Assembly (NCBI RefSeq): GCF_022163125.1
Contig: NZ_CP091881.1
Coordinates: forward strand, 3,038,001 to 3,102,000
Direction of reading: 5' to 3'
DNA length: 64,000 nt
DNA from: Paenibacillus sp. HWE-109
Lineage (GTDB): Bacteria; Bacillota; Bacilli; Paenibacillales; NBRC-103111
Below, piece after piece: positions 1-7,671 of this stretch. Under the pieces are notes generated by a model. The model did not search any database. It was not told the origin of the DNA and saw only the letters and a program-made list of their open reading frames with translations. Position 1 is the stretch's first letter. Each line of letters begins with the position of its first letter. The position numbers and the translations under genes were made by a program.

Positions 1-117
1 GCTGTCATAACAAGCGGCGTACCCGGCCGCGAACAGCTGCTCGGGATTCGTACCCTCCTCCCCGTTGCCGCCTAGCGCTTTAGGCATGCGCACATTAGTT
101 GCTTCATGCGATATCAT
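1..117 (-). CDS. ohr: Organic hydroperoxide resistance protein Ohr (OsmC family), cut by window edge
   Basis: The reverse strand reads MPKALGGNGEEGTNPEQLF followed by AAGYAACYDS, the signature stretch of Ohr around its first redox-active cysteine. Ohr is a cytosolic thiol peroxidase that reduces organic hydroperoxides. The rest of the gene lies before position 1. Normal Ohr proteins have about 30 residues before this motif; here only MISHEATNVR precedes it if translation starts at 117, and the in-frame codons further upstream do not resemble the usual Ohr N-terminus. The 5' end may therefore be truncated or rearranged. Family identity is secure; whether the gene is functional is not. Confidence 0.75.
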   Translation of the reverse strand, partial: MISHEATNVRMPKALGGNGEEGTNPEQLFAAGYAACYDS

Positions 118-146
118 TCCCTCCCACTGTATCACTAACACTCTTC

Positions 147-175
147 TTGACAAGTGTTCAACCAATTTATATAAT
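147..175 (+). promoter_or_regulatory. Consensus sigma-A promoter of the marR-nitroreductase operon
   Basis: TTGACA (147-152) and TATAAT (170-175) are both perfect consensus with a 17-bp spacer, about 50 bp before the likely marR start. Transcription would begin near 182. Confidence 0.8.
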
Positions 176-189
176 TGACCCATCAATCG

Positions 190-201
190 TTGATATATCA
201 A
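190..201. promoter_or_regulatory. Putative MarR operator palindrome
   Basis: TTGATATATCAA is a perfect 12-bp palindrome lying just downstream of the -10 box, over the expected transcription start. This placement suits autorepression by the MarR protein encoded right after it. That this protein binds here is inference. Confidence 0.55.
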
Positions 202-227
202 TTAATATTAAAGGTAGGTGGGATAGC

Positions 228-662
228 TTGAAAGATTCAATGGATAATTCCATTATTGATAAACTTCAAAACTTCTATATCCAGCTTATCTCTCAATTCG
301 GACACTGTACCGGTGTAAGCCCATCGAGATTTCGGCTATTGCACAAACTTTACCATGTCGATGAAATCAATCAGACCACTTTACAAAAAGAGTTGCAAAT
401 CGATAGTGCCGCAATTACCAGGCATTTGAAACAACTTGAGGGGGATGGTATTGTCACACGACGCATTAATCCAGATGATAATCGCTTCACCTTGGTGAGA
501 CTTACCGAACTTGGCCGACAGGAAATCGTTGCTTACCGAGAAGAAAAGATCCTTTTTATGGCACAGCTGCTGCAAGGTTTTAGTGAGGAAGAACAGAAAC
601 TTTTCTCACAAATGATTGAACGCATGCGAAATAATATTACTAAAGGGAGAAATGAAGAATGA
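228..662 (+). CDS. MarR-family transcriptional regulator
   Basis: A protein of about 144 residues with the MarR winged-helix layout: an N-terminal dimerisation helix, then the recognition region (QKELQIDSAAITRHLKQLE), the wing with RRINPDDNRFTLV, and a C-terminal dimer helix. I chose the TTG start at 228 because AGGTGGG lies 6 nt before it; the frame stays open to 99, but that extension (MLHAISFPP...) overlaps the promoter and is not MarR-like. It overlaps the next gene by 4 bp (ATGA), so the two are co-translated. It most resembles the small MarR proteins linked to YdgI-type nitroreductases in Bacillus. The inducing ligand is unknown. Confidence 0.85.
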   Translation: MKDSMDNSIIDKLQNFYIQLISQFGHCTGVSPSRFRLLHKLYHVDEINQTTLQKELQIDSAAITRHLKQLEGDGIVTRRINPDDNRFTLVRLTELGRQEIVAYREEKILFMAQLLQGFSEEEQKLFSQMIERMRNNITKGRNEE

Positions 663-1297
663 ATACAGCATTAACCACAAACGATTTTAATCAAATTGTT
701 GCCGGGCGCCATTCCATTAAAAAATACGATCCTACTGTTAAAATCAGCCGGGACGAAATGACGGAAATTCTTAGAAAGGCCACCTTGGCTCCTTCTTCCG
801 TCAATATGCAACCTTGGCGTTTCCTAATAATTGAAAGCCCCAAAGCCAAAGCTATCCTTGCCCCCCTTTCACGCTTCAACCAAAGACAAGTCGAAACCTC
901 CTCCGCGGTTATCGCCATCTTCGGTGATTTGAACAGCATCAACAATGCAGAAGCGATTTATGGCAAAGCCGTGGAACTCGGGTTTATGCCTATGGAAGTA
1001 AAAGAAAAGCAATTGGCGGCTATATCCAAGTATTATGAACAAATGACCCCAGAAGTAAACAGGGAAACCGTGCTAATTGATAGCGGGCTAGTATCCATGC
1101 AACTAATGTTAGTTGCCCGTGCCCATGGATATGACACCAACGCAATCGGCGGATATGAAAAGGACAAGATTGCTGAAGCCTTCGGACTAGACCCGGAGCG
1201 CTACGTTCCAGTCATGCTAATATCGATCGGCAAAGCTGTAGACAATGGTTACCCATCGGTTCGTTTGCCTATCGATCAGGTTACAACTTGGAAGTAA
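659..1297 (+). CDS. ydgI: Nitroreductase family protein, YdgI-like
   Basis: A 212-residue FMN-dependent NAD(P)H oxidoreductase of the nitroreductase fold. It has the N-terminal R-SIKKYDP region that contacts FMN phosphate, the APSSVNMQPWRF motif, and the late GLVSMQLMLVARAHGYDT and GLDPERYVPVMLISIGK blocks. By recollection it aligns along its whole length with B. subtilis YdgI. The likely role is reduction of nitro compounds or quinones. Its start overlaps the marR stop, and the linkage suggests induction by an electrophile sensed by that regulator. Confidence 0.9.
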   Translation: MNTALTTNDFNQIVAGRHSIKKYDPTVKISRDEMTEILRKATLAPSSVNMQPWRFLIIESPKAKAILAPLSRFNQRQVETSSAVIAIFGDLNSINNAEAIYGKAVELGFMPMEVKEKQLAAISKYYEQMTPEVNRETVLIDSGLVSMQLMLVARAHGYDTNAIGGYEKDKIAEAFGLDPERYVPVMLISIGKAVDNGYPSVRLPIDQVTTWK

Positions 1298-1327
1298 CAC
1301 TAAATTCATGCCTATTTCAGAGGAGAT

Positions 1328-1642
1328 GTGTCAACTGTGATTATTCTACATGCTAATTTACAAGTAAATCCGGCCAGAAATGACGATTTTTTACGGGAAG
1401 TCAAAGCGTTGGTTGCCGCTTCCAGAGTCGAGGACGGTAATATTGCTTATAACCTGTATTTGGACATTGAAAAGGAATGCACTTACACAATGGTGGAAAT
1501 ATGGGAAAACCTTGACGCAGTTGCCTCACACAATAAGTCCGATCATCTCAAAACTTTCGTGAGCCGAGCACGGGAATTTCTTGCTGCTCCATTGATAATC
1601 AAGTCGTACAAGGGGGAGCCTCTAGAGACTCCTACCCTTTAG
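1328..1642 (+). CDS. Antibiotic biosynthesis monooxygenase (ABM/YgiN-type) domain protein
   Basis: A single ABM domain of about 100 residues, a dimeric ferredoxin-like fold: strand IILHANLQVNP, central EDGNIAYNLYLD, then YTMVEIWENLDAVASH with the conserved E-W and the following H-N-K-S-DH helix. Members act as cofactor-free quinol monooxygenases or heme-handling proteins. The start is GTG at 1328 or GTG at 1337; both share GAGGAG at 1320-1325, and 1337 gives the more typical N-terminus. It lies 30 bp after the nitroreductase gene and is probably in the same operon, which points to quinone detoxification. Confidence 0.8.
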   Translation: MSTVIILHANLQVNPARNDDFLREVKALVAASRVEDGNIAYNLYLDIEKECTYTMVEIWENLDAVASHNKSDHLKTFVSRAREFLAAPLIIKSYKGEPLETPTL

Positions 1643-1703
1643 TTGTTAAAGTATTAGTAAGGCTGTAGATTGGACAGCAGCCTATAGGAGAGGATGATTC
1701 CGC

Positions 1704-2201
1704 ATGACGGATGCAAATCAATTATTTGGACAAGCCCTAGTAAAATCGCTGGTCGGGGAACGCGGACATATTCCTATTGCCCGCGCTTTACCGGACATTG
1801 ATGCCGAACTGGCTGGGCGCGTACATGAAGCCATGCCTTATAGTATCTATCAACTGTTGAGACACATGCATTACTGGCAGCAATTCATGCTGGAGCATTT
1901 GGAAGGACGTAAACCGCAGCTCCCAGCTAACGTCATGGGAAGTTGGCCGGAAGAGACGAGCCCTCAAGATGAGATGTCTTGGCAAACTGATATCAAGATG
2001 TTTCTGGAAGGGGTCGACCGGGCTGTCACCATTGCAGAAACAGCACAACTGGACGAACCACTTCCACATTTCCCCGTTGAAACCCGAGCAGGACTGCTGC
2101 GCAATATCGCGTCCCACAACTCATATCATCTGGGCGAAATTGTGTTGCTGCGCCGCTTCTACGGCGCCTGGCCTCCGCCCGGAGGTGGCTTCCCGGCGTA
2201 A
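1704..2201 (+). CDS. DinB-like four-helix protein
   Basis: 165 residues with the DinB/YfiT arrangement of conserved histidines: RHMHYWQQF in helix 2, and SHNSYHLGEIVLLRR near the end, which together form the expected metal site. Many relatives are putative metal-dependent thiol-S-transferases (bacillithiol or mycothiol); the exact reaction is not shown. AGGAGAGG lies before the ATG. It follows the ABM gene by about 60 bp on the same strand and may be the last gene of the marR unit. Confidence 0.8.
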   Translation: MTDANQLFGQALVKSLVGERGHIPIARALPDIDAELAGRVHEAMPYSIYQLLRHMHYWQQFMLEHLEGRKPQLPANVMGSWPEETSPQDEMSWQTDIKMFLEGVDRAVTIAETAQLDEPLPHFPVETRAGLLRNIASHNSYHLGEIVLLRRFYGAWPPPGGGFPA

Positions 2202-2346
2202 ACCGTTTAAAGTTTAGCCGATCTACAGGCTGCCGATTGTTGCTGAAGCGCATCAGGGCTGTGTTGAAATATCGAGCATTCCGTATCAAGTAACAGCGTT
2301 CCGAATCCGACTGCCTAAATAAAGAACACATGCAGCCTTCTTCCAT

Positions 2347-2379
2347 CAAAAAAAGGAGACCCTCTGACAAAAGGTCTCC
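2347..2379 (-). terminator. Rho-independent terminator behind the SLH remnant
   Basis: On the minus strand GGAGACC, a 10-nt loop and GGTCTCC form a hairpin followed by a run of seven T. It sits directly after the SLH stub stop. Confidence 0.75.
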
Positions 2380-2384
2380 CTATT

Positions 2385-2567
2385 CTAAATTCTGTTATTT
2401 GGTTTCTTCACATGAAGCAAGTTCATGATCATCGTCACAGCCTCGGCTCGTGTTGCCGTTTCGTTCGGTACGAACTTATTGTCCCCACGTCCCTCTATAA
2501 TGCCTACTTGCTTCATCGTGGAAACCGCTCCGTGAGCCCATGCTGGAATCTCACTGTCAGTATACAA
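2385..2567 (-). pseudogene. C-terminal S-layer homology (SLH) domain remnant
   Basis: About 60 codons encode nearly one complete SLH repeat: AWAHGAVSTMKQVGIIEGRGD then KFVPNETATRAEAVTMIMNLL, the usual W-A and TRAEA landmarks. SLH domains anchor proteins to pyruvylated secondary cell-wall polymers. Working SLH proteins have three repeats and a long N-terminal region; here everything upstream is missing and no ribosome binding site or signal peptide precedes it, while the terminator survives. I read it as the 3' stub of a deleted S-layer-type gene. Confidence 0.7.
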
Positions 2568-2669
2568 AATTTACATTTTGGACATTGCTAGAACTTAATA
2601 AAGTCTGAGTCATATTGATTATTTCCAGTGAATTATCAAATCCTACAACAGCTTAGCACGAGAAATGTA

Positions 2670-2701
2670 AAAAAGATACTTGCATATAAATGCAAGTATC
2701 T
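2670..2701 (-). terminator. Terminator of the polysaccharide deacetylase gene
   Basis: On the minus strand AGATACTTGCA and TGCAAGTATCT form an 11-bp stem with a 6-nt loop followed by T6. It lies 28 bp past the stop codon. Confidence 0.85.
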
Positions 2702-2728
2702 AATCAAAAACTGTCCCCAGATTCCCTA

Positions 2729-3583
2729 TCAATGAGGCACCGTTACTAATGTATATCCCTTCTTTCTTATGCCTTTAATAATATCCGGTAAAGCCGCTAT
2801 GGTAGATGGATGATCATGCATGACGATAATGCTGCCAGATTGAACTTGGGATAATACACTTTTTACGATTTTGGAAGGGTCTGTTGTTGCCCAATCTTTG
2901 GGATCTTCATTCCACAGCACCATTTGCATGTGGTGTTCTTCCGTTAGAAGCTTGGTATCGTTGTTATAGGCACCATAGGGCGGACGAAATAATGTGACCG
3001 GGTGCTTATCGAACTTTACAAGTTTATTTAGACCGCTATTAAACTCATTTTCCTGTTCGTCATAAGTCATTTGAGTCATGTGAGGATGCGTGTCCGAATG
3101 ATAACCAACTTCATGACCCTCATACACAGCTTGGGTCACAGACTGCGGAAAAGCAGCCGCATTTTGTCCAATGAAGAAAAAAGTGACGTGTATGTTCTGT
3201 TCCTTCAGAACTTTGAGTAGTTCCTCCGTATATTTCGTCGGACCGTCATCAATGGTTATGGCCACCTGACCTTTTCCAACCGAATAAATGGGCTTTAAGG
3301 CTGATTTCTTAGTCTGCTTCTTCTCATCTGATACCACGGGTTCTTCCTTTGGGGAACCTACCTCAAATCCAACCGGCTCCTTAATCGGGTTAGAAGCTGA
3401 TGTATTGTTCGCAGGAAGCACGCCAGTATCGGAAACAGGTTTAGTTGCAAAAGTCGGATCGGGAGAAGCCGCGGGACTTACTGAAGCAAGGGCATTAGGA
3501 ATGTCGGGAGTAGCAACTTGCTCACACCCCGTTAACAAAAGAATAGTAAGCATACTAATTATTGAGCACCAAGAAAGTTTCAT
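2729..3583 (-). CDS. Polysaccharide deacetylase lipoprotein (NodB domain)
   Basis: A short lipoprotein signal (MKLSWCSIISML ... LLLTGC) leads into a serine/proline-rich linker and then a NodB deacetylase domain from about residue 105. Visible NodB motifs are AITIDDGPT (motif 1), HSDTHPHM (metal-binding motif 2), RPPYGAYN (motif 3), LWNEDPKDW (motif 4) and SIIVMHDHP (motif 5). Proteins of this type deacetylate peptidoglycan or cell-surface N-acetylglucosamine polymers outside the membrane. I chose ATG 3583 because TAGG lies just upstream and the lipobox distance is then normal; an in-frame ATG at 3598 is the alternative. It stands alone with its own terminator. Confidence 0.88.
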   Translation of the reverse strand: MKLSWCSIISMLTILLLTGCEQVATPDIPNALASVSPAASPDPTFATKPVSDTGVLPANNTSASNPIKEPVGFEVGSPKEEPVVSDEKKQTKKSALKPIYSVGKGQVAITIDDGPTKYTEELLKVLKEQNIHVTFFFIGQNAAAFPQSVTQAVYEGHEVGYHSDTHPHMTQMTYDEQENEFNSGLNKLVKFDKHPVTLFRPPYGAYNNDTKLLTEEHHMQMVLWNEDPKDWATTDPSKIVKSVLSQVQSGSIIVMHDHPSTIAALPDIIKGIRKKGYTLVTVPH

Positions 3584-3819
3584 ATTCAACCTACCCATGT
3601 AATATTGGCTGTAAATTATATTTGAGAAAAGCCCATTCTATGATCCATAAGTGACTTTTACTGTTAGTTATGAATATCTTGAAAAGGTACCACTAACATA
3701 ACATAGCTAAGTTAAATTAGGATTAAAGTTAAATTAATTATCTATTTCTAATAATGAAAATTAGTGCTATGTTACAAGAAAAAATGCTGCTGCCTCGATG
3801 GAGAATGAGTTGGATTTAA

Positions 3820-4938
3820 TTAAAGAAGCTGACGTTCACCAGTATCGGCTGCTTTTTGTATGTGATCAAGGAGTTTATGAAGTTTTACCGCATCGTCAAA
3901 ACTAGGAATACGTCGGGTTCCCTCCATAATATCCTTTGCAAATTTCTCGAGAGCTTGTGCAACATTGAAGACAGGTCCGCCAGGGATCGTATCAGGCACC
4001 CAACGGTAATGATCCGGAATGGTTAATTCAGCGAGTGAAGACGAGTTCTCCCGATTGGCAAGATGCATTCCTTCAACTTTCAAATCCCCCCATTGAAGCT
4101 GAGCATGAGTACTTTCATTAGACAGTACAATTACGCCCTCCGTTCCAAAGAATTCTAACGAGACTCCTGTTCGATAGGGTACGCCCCCCTGTACATGAAT
4201 AGAGACGGTTGCTCCGCTTTTTAATGTTCCATTAATTAAGATTTGATCTACAGTCGTCTTCTCAATGATTTCACCGGTTTCCTGCACTTTCGCTTGTTTA
4301 ATTTGATTAGCTATCGTAGCCGATATCTCTTTAAAATCGCCAACAGCATAACACAGTGCATCTATGGCATGCCCTGCATTAATCGTCAATAAGTTTGCAC
4401 CATTGGAATGGTTCAATAAATATTTAGAGGCTTCATTCGTTGTACCGCCCTTTGCAGTTGTAAAGACTTTCATATGACACGACAACACTTTGCCGATATA
4501 TCCCTCAGCCACCAGGTCTTTCACAAAGTTAACTTCAGGAGATTGTCGGGCTTGTAAACCAACCGCATGATGAACCTTTTTGGCTGTAGCTAAATTATTC
4601 ATCTCAATGGCTTGAGAAGTGTTTAAGCCCAAAGGCCATTCACAATATACATGTTTACCGGCATTGAGTGTGGCCATGACCGCATCGTAATGATCAGGAA
4701 CCTTCACACTCGCAATAACCATATCCACATCCGGGTCGTTGGCTAGTTCGTTTGAATCCGCATATGCATGTGGAACTCCGAATTGGGAGGCACTTTTCTC
4801 CGCACTTTCCATCCGGGTTGTACCGATTGCCGTAATTTTAAATTTCGAAAGCCGTTGTAATGCAGGAATGTGAGTTGAACTAGCCCACTGGTTGTTAGCC
4901 GATCCCCCGATTACACCGACACGTATTGTCTTATCCAT
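3820..4938 (-). CDS. Gfo/Idh/MocA family NAD(P)-dependent oxidoreductase
   Basis: 372 residues. The N-terminal Rossmann fold starts IRVGVIGGSANNQW and the dinucleotide domain continues to the diagnostic CEWPLGLN, which replaces the usual EKP. The C-terminal domain has the TINAGHAIDALCYAVGDF helix with the catalytic-type histidine. The family oxidises or reduces sugars, inositols and related small substrates; the substrate cannot be told. It lies about 60 bp after a MerR gene read in the same direction, so the MerR protein probably controls both from the promoter at 5455-5485. Confidence 0.88.
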   Translation of the reverse strand: MDKTIRVGVIGGSANNQWASSTHIPALQRLSKFKITAIGTTRMESAEKSASQFGVPHAYADSNELANDPDVDMVIASVKVPDHYDAVMATLNAGKHVYCEWPLGLNTSQAIEMNNLATAKKVHHAVGLQARQSPEVNFVKDLVAEGYIGKVLSCHMKVFTTAKGGTTNEASKYLLNHSNGANLLTINAGHAIDALCYAVGDFKEISATIANQIKQAKVQETGEIIEKTTVDQILINGTLKSGATVSIHVQGGVPYRTGVSLEFFGTEGVIVLSNESTHAQLQWGDLKVEGMHLANRENSSSLAELTIPDHYRWVPDTIPGGPVFNVAQALEKFAKDIMEGTRRIPSFDDAVKLHKLLDHIQKAADTGERQLL

Positions 4939-4996
4939 TTATTGTATAGCCTCCTTGATTAGGGTAGTTAACTAATGACCTGGCTGAGTTAAACGA

Positions 4997-5419
4997 TTAC
5001 TTCAGTTTCTTCTCCTCGTTTCCGTGTTCTTTCAACATACTGTAGTAAAAATTTCTTTTATCCTGTGCGGAGACCTTCACGACTTCCAATTGCGTTAGTT
5101 GTTGTTCCAGTTTCTCTATATGCTTACTTAAAATATCAATCCTTTTGTGAAATATCACCTTAACTTCAATTTCTGGTTCCTCTTGCGTCACATAACATCC
5201 CTCTTCCACAAACGTTGCGATGTCTTTTAGCTTCATCCCCGTTTGCTTCAATCCATGAATAAATTTGATAAATCGAAGATCTTGATCATCATATCGCCTA
5301 ATCCCGTATTGCTTCCCATCCAGACGTTTGGGGTTAGGAACAAGACCTATTTTTTCGTAGTATCTGAGCGTATATGCTGTAATGCCCATTAATTTGGATA
5401 TATCACTAATTGAGTACAT
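4997..5419 (-). CDS. MerR-family transcriptional regulator
   Basis: 140 residues. The N-terminal winged helix is clear: YSISDISKLMGITAYTLRYYEKIGLVP, then GIRRYDDQDLRFIKFIHGLKQTGM, followed by a coiled-coil dimer helix (residues about 80-125). There is no cysteine cluster of the metal-sensing type, so it more likely belongs to the aldehyde or redox-responsive MerR proteins. AAAGGTGG lies 8 nt before the ATG. Its promoter has the stretched spacer that MerR proteins untwist. Confidence 0.9.
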   Translation of the reverse strand: MYSISDISKLMGITAYTLRYYEKIGLVPNPKRLDGKQYGIRRYDDQDLRFIKFIHGLKQTGMKLKDIATFVEEGCYVTQEEPEIEVKVIFHKRIDILSKHIEKLEQQLTQLEVVKVSAQDKRNFYYSMLKEHGNEEKKLK

Positions 5420-5454
5420 TGTGGTCGGCCACCTTTAATTGACTGATAATCATT

Positions 5455-5485
5455 ATTGTATTTGTTAGAGTATACTCGAAGTCAA
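5455..5485 (-). promoter_or_regulatory. MerR-type promoter with 19-bp spacer and operator dyad
   Basis: On the minus strand TTGACT (-35) and TACAAT (-10) are 19 bp apart. The spacer holds the perfect 10-bp palindrome GAGTATACTC at 5468-5477. A 19-bp spacer with a central dyad is the hallmark of promoters activated by MerR proteins, and the merR gene starts 36 bp downstream. Confidence 0.75.
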
Positions 5486-5890
5486 GGATATTGAATAAAT
5501 ACTTCATCACTTTCACCAACAACCTTATAGGCATCGCTGTGATATGCTTTTTCTTTACATCCTTATCATAAAACAATGAAAGCGTTATGATAATTCTAAT
5601 AATCTAAGATAAGTAGACGATTATAAGGTGATTCTTCTTTAAAAGTACAATCCATAATCCTACATGCTCATACAGATCACATGGGAGCCTAGCAAACCGT
5701 CATTACTATAGTGAGAAAAGGAGCCTGCCGAATAGCAAGCTCCTTCAATACAGGTTCCCAAAAATTTATAATAATTGTGATACCAATTCCATCCATTTAT
5801 TGTTGATATATTCAACTATGCTGCCCGCTAACGGAGTGAAGGGCTACCACGCGGTAGCCCTTCAAATGTTTAACTATCGTTCTCCGTCCC
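5486..5890. other. Non-coding interval with two hairpins
   Basis: I see no gene here. A hairpin with AAGGAGC/GCTCCTT arms lies at 5718-5745. A stronger one with a 10-bp perfect stem (AAGGGCTACC/GGTAGCCCTT) and 4-nt loop lies at 5839-5862, 28 bp beyond the HAD gene stop. Neither has a long T tract, so they are at best weak terminators. Confidence 0.5.
5839..5862 (-). terminator. Probable hairpin end of the HAD phosphatase transcript
   Basis: A perfect 10-bp inverted repeat with a 4-nt loop. No U-rich tail follows in either direction, so termination is plausible but unproven. Confidence 0.45.
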
Positions 5891-6538
5891 TCAGTTTAAT
5901 AATATTTCAATTAACTGGTTTGGATTATTAAATAAAAATGTTGGGTTTAGTGGGGAAAGCCTTTCAAGTTTACCTTCTCCCCAAAGAGCGGCAACACTAG
6001 TCATGTTTGCGGCATGTGTGGCTTGTATATCTGTCGGCTGATCTCCAACATACAAACACTCCTTTGGCTGTAAATTAAGTTTTTCAGCTAATTGTAGTAA
6101 AGGAACAGGATTTGGTTTAAAATCAAGACAATCTTCCTTTGCCAAAACTGCCTCAAAGAAAGAATACAAACCAGTGTTTCGTAATTCTGTCTCTGCATTT
6201 TGTTTTAATTTGGCAGTGACAATCCCAAGTTTATATCCATTTTCATGGAGAATTGTAATCATTTCCCGAATCCCAGGATATTCTTCAATCAGATGATTAT
6301 ACTTTCTATAATAGACTAATGTTTCTTCAATAATCTCTTCTTTTTCGGAAGATGATAAAAATGGGAATAAAATATCTAAAGCGTTAAACGGTTTTCCGAG
6401 TAAGAATTGTTTTTCAGTTTCGTTTATTTCTCGATTTAAGACTTTTTGAATCCCGTAATTATACGCTTCTGTACCCAGTCCCTCACTATTAATTAGAGTA
6501 CCATCCAAATCAAAAAAAATACCTTTAAATCGGCTCAT
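5891..6538 (-). CDS. HAD-superfamily hydrolase, phosphoglycolate/pyrophosphatase-like
   Basis: 215 residues with all HAD motifs: FFDLDGTLINSEG (nucleophile Asp and general acid Asp), VTAKLKQN (motif II Thr), the KPNP lysine in CLDFKPNPVPLL, and YVGDQPTDIQA (motif IV). The helical cap between residues 15 and 80 places it in subfamily I with PGP/PpaX-type enzymes. It is a cytosolic phosphomonoesterase of unknown substrate. GGGAGC precedes the ATG. It appears monocistronic. Confidence 0.88.
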   Translation of the reverse strand: MSRFKGIFFDLDGTLINSEGLGTEAYNYGIQKVLNREINETEKQFLLGKPFNALDILFPFLSSSEKEEIIEETLVYYRKYNHLIEEYPGIREMITILHENGYKLGIVTAKLKQNAETELRNTGLYSFFEAVLAKEDCLDFKPNPVPLLQLAEKLNLQPKECLYVGDQPTDIQATHAANMTSVAALWGEGKLERLSPLNPTFLFNNPNQLIEILLN

Positions 6539-6628
6539 CTCAACTCAGCTCCCTCTCTCATCTCAACTCAACTTTTCTCAAATCTATTCCCAATTATATC
6601 CTGCTGCCTTATTTAAAAACAATCACTT

Positions 6629-7513
6629 TTATAAGAATACTGCCCGTTCCCGCAATTCTGCCTTCACGCATTTTGCGAATGCGGCGAAAGCTTTGCTGCG
6701 GAATTGCTCTTTGCGGCGAACCAGCCGCGTAGTCGTGTACTGGTACTGTTTCGGGACCGGATAAACGCACAGCCGATTATCAGCTCTGGAAATGACCGAT
6801 TCAGGTACTAGCGAAAAGCCGAGTCCTGCCTGTACGCAGTTCAACATCATTTCCATAGTGCTGATTTAGATCAAGTTCGCGTTCAGTATACCCTCGCTGC
6901 GAAGCCATTCCTCGCTTGCTGTCCTAAACGGGCATCCCTTCGGAAATACGACCCAAGCAGCATTCGCGATACTTGGGATCTCTGATGAATCTTGTCCTTC
7001 AGCTGCCGTTAGCAGAACGACTTTATCCCGAATCTCAACTTCAATTTCAAGTTGGGACATATCAAAGTCACCCGTGCAAAAAGCTCCGTCCAACTGACGG
7101 TTCAACACTTTCTCGTAATTTTGCGGCGATGTTCCGTTGATTAGCGATAACGCGACTTCTGGGTAATGACGTTGAAATTCAGACAGCGCCTTGATAAACG
7201 GGTCCGAGGAAGCAAAAGTCTCCACGATGCCAATGGCAAGCGGTCCTGACGGATAATCCGGCTCCCTCACCGCCATGACGGCTTCCTCGGCCATTCGAAT
7301 AATGTCCAATGCATATTTGCTGAATGCGAGCCCCTTCTCAGTTGGCGTTACACCCTTAGGATGTCTGTTGAACAATTGAATGCCTAGCTCCGATTCCAGC
7401 TTGCGGACACGTGCTGTGACATTCGACTGCACGTAATCCAGCCTCTGCGCGGCGCGGGATATGCTGCCTTCCTCCATGATCGCCATCACTACTTTTAAAT
7501 CCGTTAATTCCAT
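6629..7513 (-). pseudogene. LysR-family regulator interrupted by an in-frame stop codon
   Basis: Two adjacent open stretches form one LysR protein of about 294 codons. The HTH is intact (MELTDLKVVMAIMEEGSIS, then the SNVTARVRKLESELG recognition region) and the ligand domain continues to RSEGILNANLI. There TAA occurs at 6866-6868, after which the same frame continues ISTMEMMLNCVQAGLGFS and LVPESV, the normal LysR C-terminal block. A single base change (for example CAA to TAA) explains it. A 216-residue N-terminal product could still bind DNA without sensing ligand. It is divergent from an Old Yellow Enzyme gene that it probably once controlled. Confidence 0.85.
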
Positions 7514-7544
7514 GAGAAACCCTTTGCTTGAAGCATCATTTTTT

Positions 7545-7560
7545 TTGATATATATATCAA
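7545..7560. promoter_or_regulatory. Palindrome between lysR and the OYE gene
   Basis: TTGATATATATATCAA is a perfect 16-bp palindrome, 32 bp before the lysR start and about 110 bp before the OYE start. It is a plausible regulator site for the divergent pair. The core resembles the TTGATATATCAA palindrome at 190-201, which may be coincidence in AT-rich DNA. Confidence 0.45.
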
Positions 7561-7671
7561 TATCAATCATTTTACAGTATGAATATACCGGATTACAATC
7601 ATGTCATGAAAACAATACTTCTGGCAGTCAATAAAATTACTGCTATTTGTACATTTGAGGAGGATATCAAT

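Noticed and set aside
99..227. A longer marR reading frame starting at 99
   Set aside because: The extension runs across a perfect promoter and operator and does not look like a MarR N-terminus.
6629..6856. A separate small gene downstream of lysR
   Set aside because: It is in the same frame as lysR and matches the LysR C-terminus; only a TAA separates them.
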